Assembly (NCBI RefSeq): GCF_016649425.1
Contig: NZ_JADRCR010000002.1
Coordinates: 258,575-322,574, forward strand
Length of the DNA stretch: 64,000 nucleotides
Origin: Limnobaculum allomyrinae
GTDB taxonomy: Bacteria > Pseudomonadota > Gammaproteobacteria > Enterobacterales > Enterobacteriaceae
Reading direction: 5' to 3'
Under the pieces are notes generated by a model. It ran no database searches. It was not told where the DNA came from and was given only the letters and a program-made list of their open reading frames with translations. Shown one piece after another: positions 56,446-64,000 of the stretch (within the stretch, counting starts at the first letter, position 1; every line of letters begins with the position of its first letter). The translations under genes and the position numbers were made by a program.

Positions 56446-57900
56446 TCAGGCGTAATCCACCAGCGGACTTAACTTCTTCAATAGCGGATCGAAGTATTGA
56501 TTTACCTGCTTGTAGACTTCTCCATTCAGTTCATTGTAGAAACGGTGATTTTCCATATCGGGCGTAAATGTGTCCCCCATACGTACCAGTTTTTGGGTTG
56601 CCTGTTCGTAGTTGTTAAAGGCGCCTACGGCTATGCCGGCGTTAATGGCGCATCCTACCGAGGCAGAGCCTTTCATCACGTTTCTGCTGGTTGGAATGCC
56701 AAATACATCAGCGAAGATTTGCATAAACAGATCGCTGTTAGCGCCTCCGCCGGAGATGATCAGGCGTTTAAACGGCGTGTTGAGTTCCTTGGCCATCTTA
56801 TCCATATGATTTTTCATAGTGAAAGCAATGCCTTCCAGTACCGAGCGATACATATGGGCACGAGTATGACGGCCATCAAAACCCATCATGACACCTTTAC
56901 GGAATTCGGCTTCTGATGGTGGTGCCCAGTCGTGAATAGTGAGCAAACCTTCGCAACCAGCAGGGACTTTTGAGGCTTCCATATTGAGCAGTTCTTCAAT
57001 GCTGACGCCGGTTTTATCGGCATCTGCCAGAGCCGACTCGCCAAACTGATCGCGGAACCAACTAATAGTCCACATCCCACGGCGAACCCCCATGCACTCA
57101 TACAGATAGCGTCCGGGAATGGAAGCCTGGAACGGCCAGAAATTCTGAGCGTCTTTCACATTAGCATGACCATGAACCATGGCACCGATATAAGTACCCA
57201 GAGAAATCAGGGCTACGCCTTCATCCAGTGAGCCAGCGCCTAATGCTTCAACCGCTTTATCATGGGCAGTAGCGACTACCGGAATACCGGCAGGTACGCC
57301 AATTTGTTTTGCCGCCAGTTCAGATACATAACCCAGAATTTCTCCCGGTTTTACTACTTCCAGTACGTTTTCTCGCGTCAGATTACAGCTCTTCCAGGCT
57401 GCGGGGTCGGTACTCCAGTTCAGCGTATCGTTATCCATCGGCCACCAGCCAATATAGTTGGCGCAGGTATCTTTAAACTCTCCCGTCAGGCGATGGGTAA
57501 TATAACCAGAGGTCGTGGTGACATAACGCACGCCTTTATAGGCATCAATGTACTCATAAGGTTTGTTTAAACGCTTATCCATCCAGTTAATGACCGGATA
57601 GGCCAGTTCGCCATTCTCTTTTAGCAGCACCCGACAACAGCGAATAATGCATACGCCCATTGCCAGAATATCTTCTGCTTTTCGGCCTGCCTGGGAGAAT
57701 TCTGCCATAGCCCGTTGAAAGGCCAGTTTTAAAGAATCCCAAAGGTCATCGTCCGGATGTTCTGCCAGTAAAGGTGCGGGAATGTCCATTTTGCGCAGCG
57801 CCTGTTTTCCTTCGCTAACCACATTACCCTGAAGGTCGAATATCACCACTTTGGCACTTTGGGTTCCAACGTCGACACCCATCAAATATTTGTCACTCAT
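56446..57900 (-). CDS. ygcE: FGGY-family carbohydrate kinase YgcE
   Basis: The 484-residue kinase has the FGGY plan: an N-terminal ATPase domain starting KYLMGVDVGTQSAKVV, SLGTYIGAMVHG in the middle, and ISGGGANSDLFMQIFADVFG near 390-410 in the second domain. It is similar to E. coli YgcE and to xylulose/erythritol-type kinases, so it probably phosphorylates a sugar or polyol. The substrate is not known. It follows yqcE by 40 bp on the same strand and probably shares its transcript and leader control. Confidence 0.93.
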   Translation of the reverse strand: MSDKYLMGVDVGTQSAKVVIFDLQGNVVSEGKQALRKMDIPAPLLAEHPDDDLWDSLKLAFQRAMAEFSQAGRKAEDILAMGVCIIRCCRVLLKENGELAYPVINWMDKRLNKPYEYIDAYKGVRYVTTTSGYITHRLTGEFKDTCANYIGWWPMDNDTLNWSTDPAAWKSCNLTRENVLEVVKPGEILGYVSELAAKQIGVPAGIPVVATAHDKAVEALGAGSLDEGVALISLGTYIGAMVHGHANVKDAQNFWPFQASIPGRYLYECMGVRRGMWTISWFRDQFGESALADADKTGVSIEELLNMEASKVPAGCEGLLTIHDWAPPSEAEFRKGVMMGFDGRHTRAHMYRSVLEGIAFTMKNHMDKMAKELNTPFKRLIISGGGANSDLFMQIFADVFGIPTSRNVMKGSASVGCAINAGIAVGAFNNYEQATQKLVRMGDTFTPDMENHRFYNELNGEVYKQVNQYFDPLLKKLSPLVDYA

Positions 57901-57940
57901 TTCTTAACCTCGTGATTAAAACAATAATGTTCAAATGGCG

Positions 57941-59233
57941 TTATTCAGTTATCGGGCTTGGTATTACAGCCTGTTGGCTGGCGCGCTTCATGTTATTAAA
58001 CAACAGAAAAGTAAACACAATGACCAGACAGGTAGCCCCGAGTCCCATTAACCACATGTTGCGATAGGCTTCCGCAGGAGGCAGGGAGTCTTGCCAGTAA
58101 CCGACAATCGGGTAGACAAAAACGTCAGGTAAGAAACCAATTACCGAGCAGATGCCGACAGTGGTTCCCATAATATATTTTGGGGTACGAGCTTCACCGA
58201 TACAGGCAAAGTAGAGACCGCGGGAAGCGTAGCAGGCAAAAGCCAGCAGCAGAATCAGACCAATACCAACAACGACAGAACCCGGGTTTTGATTGGTAAA
58301 CAGCAGGGCACAGAGGGTGATAACGCTGATTACAGCCAGAAACTGAATGACTCTCGTCGGGGATTTGAAGCGACTGTAAGTGGTCACTAATCCACCTAAA
58401 GGGCCGCACATGGCACGGAAAATTTTGTTGATCACAATTCCCATATAGCTGGCGGCCACCAGTGTCATACCATACATTTCAGTCAGATAGTTGGTGGAAT
58501 AACTAAGAATGGCGTAGATGGTATACACGCCAAAGATAATCATACTGCAATACCAGGTCGTGCTGATTTTCAATACTGACAGGATGTCGCTCAGTTTAAA
58601 GGCGGGTTTATCTTTCTTCTCATTGTCACTTTCTGTGCGTGAGGTATAACCGTCGCTGACAAAGAACCAGCACAGGATTCCGAGCAGAATATAAACCCCG
58701 CTGTATATCAGAATCACTGATTTCAGACTGTTTGGATCTTCCGGCATAAACAGTGAAAATACCCACATAGTAAATACCGCCAGCAACATGACGCCCACGC
58801 CGCGCAAGCCCTCCATCCAACCCATGATTTTTCCCTGCTCTTCATGATTACCAAGCAGTGAAGCGGCTTTGATAGAGACAGACCACAACATCAGGATAGT
58901 GGTGATAGCAAAGGCAACCTGAATCAGAATCATCACCCAGAATGGAGGGTAAACCGACATCAGCAAACCAAGTAAACCGGTAGCTATCATGGCAGAGGTC
59001 ATCATTTTTTTATGGGAGAATTTATCGGCAATAACTCCACTGGGGGCGTACAGAATAATGGCGGCAATACCAAAGGTACTCATGATGAAGCCGATTTCTG
59101 TATTGGTAAATCCCATAAATTTTGCCATTGGGATTTGGTAAATATATCTCAGGTAAGCCAAATCAAAACTGACGCCGCCGCTGATACTGATAATCGCCAG
59201 CGTTAACCAACGGCGAAAATTATTATTTTGCAT
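57941..59233 (-). CDS. yqcE: MFS transporter YqcE
   Basis: The 430-residue protein has 12 predicted transmembrane helices and starts MQNNNFRRWLTLAIISISGGVSFDLAYLR, as in E. coli YqcE. The MFS motif is in APSGVIADKFSHKKMM (helix 2-3 loop). It presumably imports the substrate that the co-transcribed YgcE phosphorylates. Its transcript would carry the minus-strand leader terminator at 59270-59322, 37 bp before the start codon. Confidence 0.92.
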   Translation of the reverse strand: MQNNNFRRWLTLAIISISGGVSFDLAYLRYIYQIPMAKFMGFTNTEIGFIMSTFGIAAIILYAPSGVIADKFSHKKMMTSAMIATGLLGLLMSVYPPFWVMILIQVAFAITTILMLWSVSIKAASLLGNHEEQGKIMGWMEGLRGVGVMLLAVFTMWVFSLFMPEDPNSLKSVILIYSGVYILLGILCWFFVSDGYTSRTESDNEKKDKPAFKLSDILSVLKISTTWYCSMIIFGVYTIYAILSYSTNYLTEMYGMTLVAASYMGIVINKIFRAMCGPLGGLVTTYSRFKSPTRVIQFLAVISVITLCALLFTNQNPGSVVVGIGLILLLAFACYASRGLYFACIGEARTPKYIMGTTVGICSVIGFLPDVFVYPIVGYWQDSLPPAEAYRNMWLMGLGATCLVIVFTFLLFNNMKRASQQAVIPSPITE

Positions 59234-59267
59234 GGTGTTATCTCAGTTATGGAACATTGATTTTAGG

Positions 59268-59338
59268 GCAAAAAAAAAGAGAAAAGTAAGCTCCCCGCGT
59301 TGAGCGGGAAGTTACTTTTCTCGTTGTCTCTAGTAACT
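59268..59338 (-). promoter_or_regulatory. yqcE leader: antiterminator/terminator switch (left arm)
   Basis: On the minus strand the RNA would begin near AGTTACT (59332-59338) and then run into a 44-nt hairpin (59279-59322), with GAGAAAAGTAA pairing TTACTTTTCTC and a CCCGC/GCGGG tip, followed by nine U (59270-59278). AGTTACT can instead pair with AGTAACT (59310-59316), which lies inside the 5' arm of the hairpin, giving a 29-nt alternative hairpin. The arm is 68/71 identical to the inverted copy at 59598-59668. Confidence 0.75.
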
Positions 59339-59345
59339 GCGGTAA

Positions 59346-59389
59346 TTAATAGCATGTGACACTAAAGACTTTCCGTGAGAGTTGTCACA
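59346..59389 (-). promoter_or_regulatory. yqcE promoter with CRP-like site
   Basis: On the minus strand TGTGA-CAACTC-TCACG (59374-59389) fits the CRP consensus at 9 of 10 core positions. An extended -10, TGC-TATTAA (59354-59346), follows. With a start near 59340 the CRP site is centred at -41.5, a class II position. The same geometry occurs on the other side. Confidence 0.6.
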
Positions 59390-59546
59390 ATTCCCATTCT
59401 GAGCTAATTATATTAATCTATCTTACTGATATTTTTAGATATAATGAATTCTGGCGTTACTAAGTTTGAGCGATACCACAAATTTATACGAAGAGATCCA
59501 GGCAATACGGCGTTATCTGGCGATCGAGTATTATCAGATTGAATTT

Positions 59547-59590
59547 TGTGAGGATTATCACGGAAAACCCGTCGTCAGATATGTTACTAC
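59547..59590 (+). promoter_or_regulatory. ygcW promoter with CRP-like site
   Basis: TGTGA-GGATTA-TCACG (59547-59562) is a CRP-like site and TGT-TACTAC (59582-59590) a weak extended -10. A start near 59596 places the CRP centre at -41.5 and puts AGTTACT at the very 5' end of the RNA. It mirrors the yqcE promoter with identical distances. Confidence 0.55.
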
Positions 59591-59597
59591 TTTAAAT

Positions 59598-59668
59598 AGT
59601 TACTAGAGATTATGAGAAAAGTAACTTCCCGCTCAACGCGGGGAGCTTACTTTTCTCTTTTTTTTTGC
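59598..59668 (+). promoter_or_regulatory. ygcW leader: antiterminator/terminator switch (right arm)
   Basis: AGTTACT (59598-59604) can pair with AGTAACT (59620-59626). The competing terminator hairpin is at 59614-59657, followed by nine T (59658-59666). The ygcW ATG is at 59699. It is an inverted near-copy of the yqcE leader; the only differences lie in the 4-nt TTAT/CAAC segment of the antiterminator loop. Confidence 0.75.
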
Positions 59669-59698
59669 GTTTTAATCAGGAATCGAAGGGGTTACACC

Positions 59699-60484
59699 AT
59701 GTCACTGAATGCGTTGGATGAATTTTCTCTGGATTTTTTCTCACTCAAAGGCAAAACGGCGATCGTTACCGGCGGCAACAGCGGTCTGGGTCAGGCGTTT
59801 GCCATGGCGCTGGCTAAAGCGGGCGCCAATCTGTTTATTCCCAGCTTCATCATGGACAAGGGCGAAACCCGTGAAATGATTGAGAAGCAGGGGGTGAAGG
59901 TTGAGTTTATGCAGGTGGATATCACCGAAAAAGGCGCGCCGGCTAAAGTGATTGCTCAATGTCTGGAGCACTTTGGCTCAGTGGATATCGTCGTAAATAA
60001 CGCCGGTATCTGTAAGTTGAATAAAGTGCTGGATTTTGGTCGTGCGGACTGGGATCCAATGATAGATATCAACCTGACTGCCGCATTTGAACTCAGCTAT
60101 GAAGCGGCGAAAGTGATGATTCCTCAGCGCCACGGCAAGATTATCAATATCTGTTCGCTGTTCTCCTATCTGGGTGGGCAGTGGTCACCCGCTTATTCCG
60201 CAACCAAACATGCGCTGGCAGGTTTCACCAAGGCTTATTGTGATGAATTAGGCCAGTACAACATTCAGGTTAACGGTATTGCTCCGGGCTATTACGCCAC
60301 CGATATCACCACTGAAACCCGTAAAAACCCTGAAACTAACAAACGCGTTCTTGACCATATTCCGGCAAATCGCTGGGGTGAAACGCAGGATCTGATGGGT
60401 GCCATGGTCTATTTAGCCAGCCGCGCTTCTGACTATGTTAATGGCCATCTGCTGGTGGTTGATGGTGGCTATCTGGTGCGTTAA
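59699..60484 (+). CDS. ygcW: SDR-family oxidoreductase YgcW
   Basis: The start is ATG 59699 (MSLNALDEFSLDFF), matching E. coli YgcW and having AAGGGG upstream; the longer frame from 59612 would run through the leader terminator. The 261-residue enzyme has TGGNSGLG (24-31), NNAG (100-103), S153 and Y166-x-x-x-K170. It resembles 2-deoxy-D-gluconate 3-dehydrogenase (KduD), but the true substrate is unknown. It is the first gene of the ygcWUSR direction. Confidence 0.95.
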   Translation: MSLNALDEFSLDFFSLKGKTAIVTGGNSGLGQAFAMALAKAGANLFIPSFIMDKGETREMIEKQGVKVEFMQVDITEKGAPAKVIAQCLEHFGSVDIVVNNAGICKLNKVLDFGRADWDPMIDINLTAAFELSYEAAKVMIPQRHGKIINICSLFSYLGGQWSPAYSATKHALAGFTKAYCDELGQYNIQVNGIAPGYYATDITTETRKNPETNKRVLDHIPANRWGETQDLMGAMVYLASRASDYVNGHLLVVDGGYLVR

Positions 60485-60574
60485 TTCAACATTTTGATAT
60501 TTAAGTTATTTGTTCTCCACCGCCATGGCATAAGACATGCCATAAAAATGTACTGAAAGCAGGAAGGATTAATC

Positions 60575-62029
60575 ATGTCGCTGACAAGAGAAGCTATTGT
60601 TGAGAAGCTAAAACAGATCGTAGGCTCCGAACGAGTCATTACCGATGAAAAGGTGCTGCAGAAAAACAGTATTGACCGTTTCAGAAAATATGCCGATATC
60701 CACGGTATCTTCACGTTACCGCTACCGGCTGCGGTAGTGAAATTAGCCAATACTCAGCAGGTTTCAGAGGTGCTGGCATTCCTGAATGAAAACCATATCA
60801 ACTGCGTACCGCGTACCGGTTCTTCTGCCACTGAAGGCGGCCTGGAAACTGTTGTAGAGAACTCCGTGGTTCTGGATGGTTCCGAGCTAAATCAGGTTAT
60901 CAATATTGATATTGAGAACATGCAGGCTACTGCCCAGTGCGGTGTTGCGCTGGAAGTGTTAGAGAATAAACTGCGAGCCAAAGGATATACCACCGGACAC
61001 TCACCGCAGTCTAAACCATTAGCGCAAATGGGGGGATTAGTGGCAACCCGCAGTATCGGTCAGTTCTCAACGTTGTACGGTGCTATTGAAGATATGGTGG
61101 TTGGCCTTGAGGCGGTATTCCCTGACGGTACCGTTACCCGAATTAAAAACGTACCGCGTCGTGCCGCCGGGCCGGACATTCGCCATGTGATTATTGGTAA
61201 CGAAGGTGCGTTGTGTTATATCACTGAAGTTACAGTAAAAATCTTCAAATATATGCCGGAAAACAATCTGTTCTATGGCTATATTCTGGACAATATGAAG
61301 ACCGGCTTTGATATTCTGCGTGAAGTAATGGTTGAGGGATATCGTCCGTCTATTGCTCGTTTGTACGATGCGGAAGATGGTTCTCAGCACTTTACCCATT
61401 TTGCCGACGGTAAGTGTGTACTGATCTTTATGGCGGAAGGTGCCAAAGAGATTGCCCGCGCTACGGGTAACGGGATCGAAGCCATTGTAGCCCGCCATTC
61501 TGGCTGCCAGCGGGTAGACAGTAAACTGATTGAAACCTGGTTTAATAACCTTAACTGGGGGCCGGATAAAGTCGCCGCTGAGCGGGTACAGATCATGAAG
61601 ACCAAAAACATGGGCTTCACTACAGAAGTCTCCGGAGACTGGCGTTCAATCAATAAAATTTATGAAAATGTGATTCACCGCATCCGTAATGAATTCCCAC
61701 ATGCGGACGATATCACTATGCTTGGCGGTCACTCTTCTCACAGTTATATCAATGGCACCAATATGTACTTTGTGTATGACTACAACGTGGTGGATTGCTC
61801 ACCGCAAGAGGAGATTGATAAATACCATAACCCATTGAATAAAATCATTGTGGAGGAAACCATTAAGCTGGGAGGCTCAATGGTGCACCATCACGGTATT
61901 GGTAAGCATCGTGTGCACTGGACCAAAGATGAACACGGTTCGGCTTACTACATACTGAAAGCGTTGAAAGAGGTGTATGACCCGAACGGTATTATGAATA
62001 TCGGTACCATCTATCCAATTGAAAGTTAA
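60575..62029 (+). CDS. ygcU: FAD-linked oxidase YgcU
   Basis: The 484-residue flavoprotein has the GlcD/VAO-type fold: an N-terminal FAD-binding PCMH domain (about 45-225, with PRTGSSATEGG and TTGHSPQSKPLAQMGG) and a C-terminal substrate domain ending HHHGIGKHRVHW...DPNGIMNIGTIYP. It is close to E. coli YgcU over its whole length. It probably oxidises a 2-hydroxy-acid or alkyl-alcohol-type compound and passes electrons to the ETF encoded next in the cluster. It follows ygcW by 90 bp. Confidence 0.94.
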   Translation: MSLTREAIVEKLKQIVGSERVITDEKVLQKNSIDRFRKYADIHGIFTLPLPAAVVKLANTQQVSEVLAFLNENHINCVPRTGSSATEGGLETVVENSVVLDGSELNQVINIDIENMQATAQCGVALEVLENKLRAKGYTTGHSPQSKPLAQMGGLVATRSIGQFSTLYGAIEDMVVGLEAVFPDGTVTRIKNVPRRAAGPDIRHVIIGNEGALCYITEVTVKIFKYMPENNLFYGYILDNMKTGFDILREVMVEGYRPSIARLYDAEDGSQHFTHFADGKCVLIFMAEGAKEIARATGNGIEAIVARHSGCQRVDSKLIETWFNNLNWGPDKVAAERVQIMKTKNMGFTTEVSGDWRSINKIYENVIHRIRNEFPHADDITMLGGHSSHSYINGTNMYFVYDYNVVDCSPQEEIDKYHNPLNKIIVEETIKLGGSMVHHHGIGKHRVHWTKDEHGSAYYILKALKEVYDPNGIMNIGTIYPIES

Positions 62030-62039
62030 TGCGTCTCTG

Positions 62040-62074
62040 ACCGGGGCCGTCTGTTATGGACGGCCCGGTTTTTG
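62040..62074 (+). terminator. Intrinsic terminator inside the ygc operon (ygcU-ygcS)
   Basis: ACCGGGGCCGTC and GACGGCCCGGT form an 11-12 bp stem with a wobble or bulge, followed by TTTTTG, 10 bp after ygcU. It may reduce expression of ygcS and the ETF genes. Confidence 0.7.
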
Positions 62075-62117
62075 TATAAGGACTGCGAATGGTCGTTACT
62101 GCTGAATGAGAACAACT

Positions 62118-63515
62118 ATGTTAATAGCCAACAGAACAATAGCGACACCTCCTAACCCTTCTCCCGTCCGCATGGATGATATTCCCTTAAACCGTTTTCA
62201 TATTAAAATTGCAGGCCTGACCTTTGGCGCACATTTAACCGATGGTTATGTGCTGGGTGTCATTGGTTTTGCTCTGACGCAAATTAGTCCTCAAATGGGG
62301 CTGTCTCCCTTCTGGCAAGGAATGATAGGCAGCTCTGCATTGTTTGGTCTGTTTCTCGGTAGTCTGATCCTCGGATGGATCTCCGACCATATTGGACGCC
62401 AGAAGATATTCACCTTCAGCTTTGTGATTATTACTCTGGCATCATTTTTACAGTTTTTTGCCTCTTCTCCCGAACAGCTATTTTGGCTACGGGTACTGGT
62501 AGGCGTTGGCCTGGGGGGGGATTACTCCGTAGGCCATACCATGCTGGCGGAATTCTCCCCGCGCAAACATCGCGGTTTATTGCTTGGTTCCTTCAGCGTT
62601 ATCTGGACGGTGGGCTATGTCTCCGCCAGCTTTATGGGGCACTGGATGGTGGATTCCGGGCCGGATGCCTGGCGTTGGTTACTGGCATCGGCATCCATAC
62701 CGGCGCTGTGTATTATGATTTTACGCTGGGGCACGCCGGAATCTCCGCGTTGGCTGATGCGCAAAGGCCGCATCGATGAAGCGCATGAAATCGTAAAACG
62801 CTGCTTTGGCCCAAACGTCGTGTTAAACGATGAAATTCCGGTCGAAACTGCCCGCCATCTGCGTACCTTGTTCTCCCCTCGCTACTGGCGTAGAACCGCA
62901 TTTAACAGTCTGTTTTTCGTCTGCCTGGTGATCCCGTATTTTGCTATTTATACCTATCTGCCTTCAATGTTGCGTGCTCTTGGATTAACCGAAAGCTTCG
63001 CCACCGATCTGATGCTAAATGGCTTACTGATCGTAGGAGCGTTATTGGGCATTGGATTTACTCAGTTCTGTTCCCGCCGGGGATTCTTGATTACGGCATT
63101 TGTGATCCTGATGCTAAGTCTGATGACGCTGGCATTTGTTCCCTCCTCACAAACCGGCATGATGCTGTTACTGTTCGCTATTTTTACTCTGACCATTTCT
63201 GCAGTGAGTAATTTGGTGGGGGTGTTTCCGGCAGAAAGTTTTCCAACGGATATTCGTTCATTAGGGGTGGGTTTTGCCACCTCAATGAGCCGTTTAGGTT
63301 CAGCTATCAGCACCGGACTGCTACCTATCGCCATACTGGCACTGGGAATTCAGTACACCATGTTGATTCTAGTGGCGGTATTGCTGATAGGGTTGTGGGT
63401 GTCGGTACTTTGGGCTCCGGAAACAAAAAATCTGACGCTGGTGGGGGCATCAACAGTGAAAAAAGTGCCACAACAGGAGAGGAGGGCTGACTGTGAAGAT
63501 TTTGCTGGGCTTTAA
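62118..63515 (+). CDS. ygcS: MFS transporter YgcS
   Basis: I use ATG 62118 (MLIANRTIATPP), which has TGAGAA at fair spacing; ATG 62106 has no ribosome site. The 465-residue protein is a sugar-porter-type MFS with 12 helices. Typical are GWISDHIGRQKIF (loop 2-3), RVLVGVGLGGDYSVGHT and ESPRWLMRKGR. The N-terminal segment before SPVRMDDIPLNRFH is longer than in E. coli YgcS. Uptake of the cluster's substrate is likely. It overlaps ygcR by 23 bp. Confidence 0.92.
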   Translation: MLIANRTIATPPNPSPVRMDDIPLNRFHIKIAGLTFGAHLTDGYVLGVIGFALTQISPQMGLSPFWQGMIGSSALFGLFLGSLILGWISDHIGRQKIFTFSFVIITLASFLQFFASSPEQLFWLRVLVGVGLGGDYSVGHTMLAEFSPRKHRGLLLGSFSVIWTVGYVSASFMGHWMVDSGPDAWRWLLASASIPALCIMILRWGTPESPRWLMRKGRIDEAHEIVKRCFGPNVVLNDEIPVETARHLRTLFSPRYWRRTAFNSLFFVCLVIPYFAIYTYLPSMLRALGLTESFATDLMLNGLLIVGALLGIGFTQFCSRRGFLITAFVILMLSLMTLAFVPSSQTGMMLLLFAIFTLTISAVSNLVGVFPAESFPTDIRSLGVGFATSMSRLGSAISTGLLPIAILALGIQYTMLILVAVLLIGLWVSVLWAPETKNLTLVGASTVKKVPQQERRADCEDFAGL

Positions 63516-64000
63516 AGCTTCACCTGATTTAAGCATGATGGCAGAAAAGGACTGGCAGGCTGACGATAGTCTGCAAATTGATGTTAGCTTTACCCAAACC
63601 ATGTTGAACTGCTTTGATGAAAGTGCCGCAGAGCTGATGCTGATGGTGCGCGACAGTGCTGTCTGGCAAGAGGGAGAGCTCAATTTAAGTGCCCTGACTA
63701 TCGGTGATAGTCGCAGTGAGCACTATCTGAAGCAGATGTATGCATTGGGTTTTCAATCCGCAATCAGAATCGATCCAACTTCATCAATTGACCTGCGTTT
63801 TAATCCTCTGGCGATAGCGAAGATTATACAGGCCTATCACCAACAGAGAGAACAGCAATCCCTGATAGTTTTAGGCATGCAGAGCAGCGAAGGCCATAAC
63901 ATGCAAACGGCGATGCTGTTGGCGGAACTATTGAACTGGCCGTGCATCACTCAGGTTTGTGACTTTCGGGTTATTCGAGAGAGCAAACAGGTAATAGTGA
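63493..64000 (+). CDS. ygcR: ETF beta-like subunit YgcR, 5' part
   Basis: The start is GTG 63493 (MKILLGFKASPDLSMM), after GGAGG, overlapping the end of ygcS. The 169 codons seen follow E. coli YgcR: AEKxWQA, LTIGDSRSEHYLKQMYALGFQSA and LGMQSSEGHNMQTAMLLAELLNWPCITQV. With YgcQ (ETF alpha, expected next) it would form an electron-transfer flavoprotein that takes electrons from YgcU. The frame continues off the right edge. Confidence 0.92.
   Translation, partial: MKILLGFKASPDLSMMAEKDWQADDSLQIDVSFTQTMLNCFDESAAELMLMVRDSAVWQEGELNLSALTIGDSRSEHYLKQMYALGFQSAIRIDPTSSIDLRFNPLAIAKIIQAYHQQREQQSLIVLGMQSSEGHNMQTAMLLAELLNWPCITQVCDFRVIRESKQVIV

Noticed and set aside
59612-59698. N-terminal extension of ygcW (29 residues)
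   Set aside because: It would be translated from the leader terminator itself, lacks a ribosome site, and E. coli YgcW begins at the internal Met.
63062-63683. Minus-strand frames over ygcS and ygcR
   Set aside because: They are antisense shadows of well-conserved genes.

Overview
This 64 kb window is a chromosomal segment of a gamma-proteobacterium of the order Enterobacterales. Gene content and local order follow Escherichia coli closely (lptG-lptF/pepA-holC-valS, rraB-argF-yjgK-ridA, rsmC/holD-rimI, prfC-osmY, yjjU-yjjV, ytjB/serB-radA), but E. coli neighbours are missing, joined from elsewhere or replaced. An enterobacterial lineage outside Escherichia/Salmonella, possibly Budviciaceae, is my inference; no marker here proves the genus.

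Layout. 1-1.9 kb: end of an integrated element (DUF2787 fragment, P4-type integrase) abutting tRNA-Leu(CAA). 2.2-8 kb: HIT protein, then a LacI regulator, an SDR dehydrogenase and a TRAP transporter (fused DctQM plus DctP), probably for an unidentified organic acid. 8.1-19.8 kb: a complete sulfoquinovose (sulfo-EMP) locus, csqR-yihV divergent from yihUTSRQPO-ompL. Catalytic residues and E. coli numbering are preserved in YihQ (D405, D472), YihS (H176, H248, H383), YihT (K193) and YihU (K171). 19.9-21.9 kb: a copper pair (multicopper oxidase and a small secreted His/Cys protein). 22-29.7 kb: LPS export, aminopeptidase A, DNA polymerase chi subunit and ValRS. 30-39.6 kb: an accessory stretch with an orphan GspC-like protein, a torCAD operon whose torA is broken by a one-base frameshift, a MocR regulator, pgpA, terC and an aldo/keto reductase. 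39.6-56.2 kb: housekeeping genes with two kinds of dispersed non-coding repeat and a 7x heptamer tandem repeat upstream of radA. 56.4-64 kb: the ygc cluster (ygcE, yqcE divergent from ygcW, ygcU, ygcS, ygcR), which couples a kinase, an SDR and an FAD oxidase to an electron-transfer flavoprotein.

Most striking observation. The yqcE/ygcW intergenic region is a near-mirror image. Each divergent transcript has a CRP-like site, an extended -10 element, a 29-nt hairpin able to act as antiterminator, and a strong intrinsic terminator before the first gene. The two 71-bp arms are almost identical. This predicts coordinated antitermination of both operons, plausibly by the GlpP-like protein YgcP that accompanies this cluster in E. 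coli and would lie beyond the right edge.

The SQ locus works as a unit: OmpL and YihO/YihP move substrate and product, YihQ releases SQ from glycosides, YihR/YihS/YihV/YihT/YihU convert it to DHAP plus DHPS, and CsqR controls expression. Whether the adjacent TRAP/SDR/LacI module is functionally linked to organosulfonate metabolism cannot be decided from sequence.
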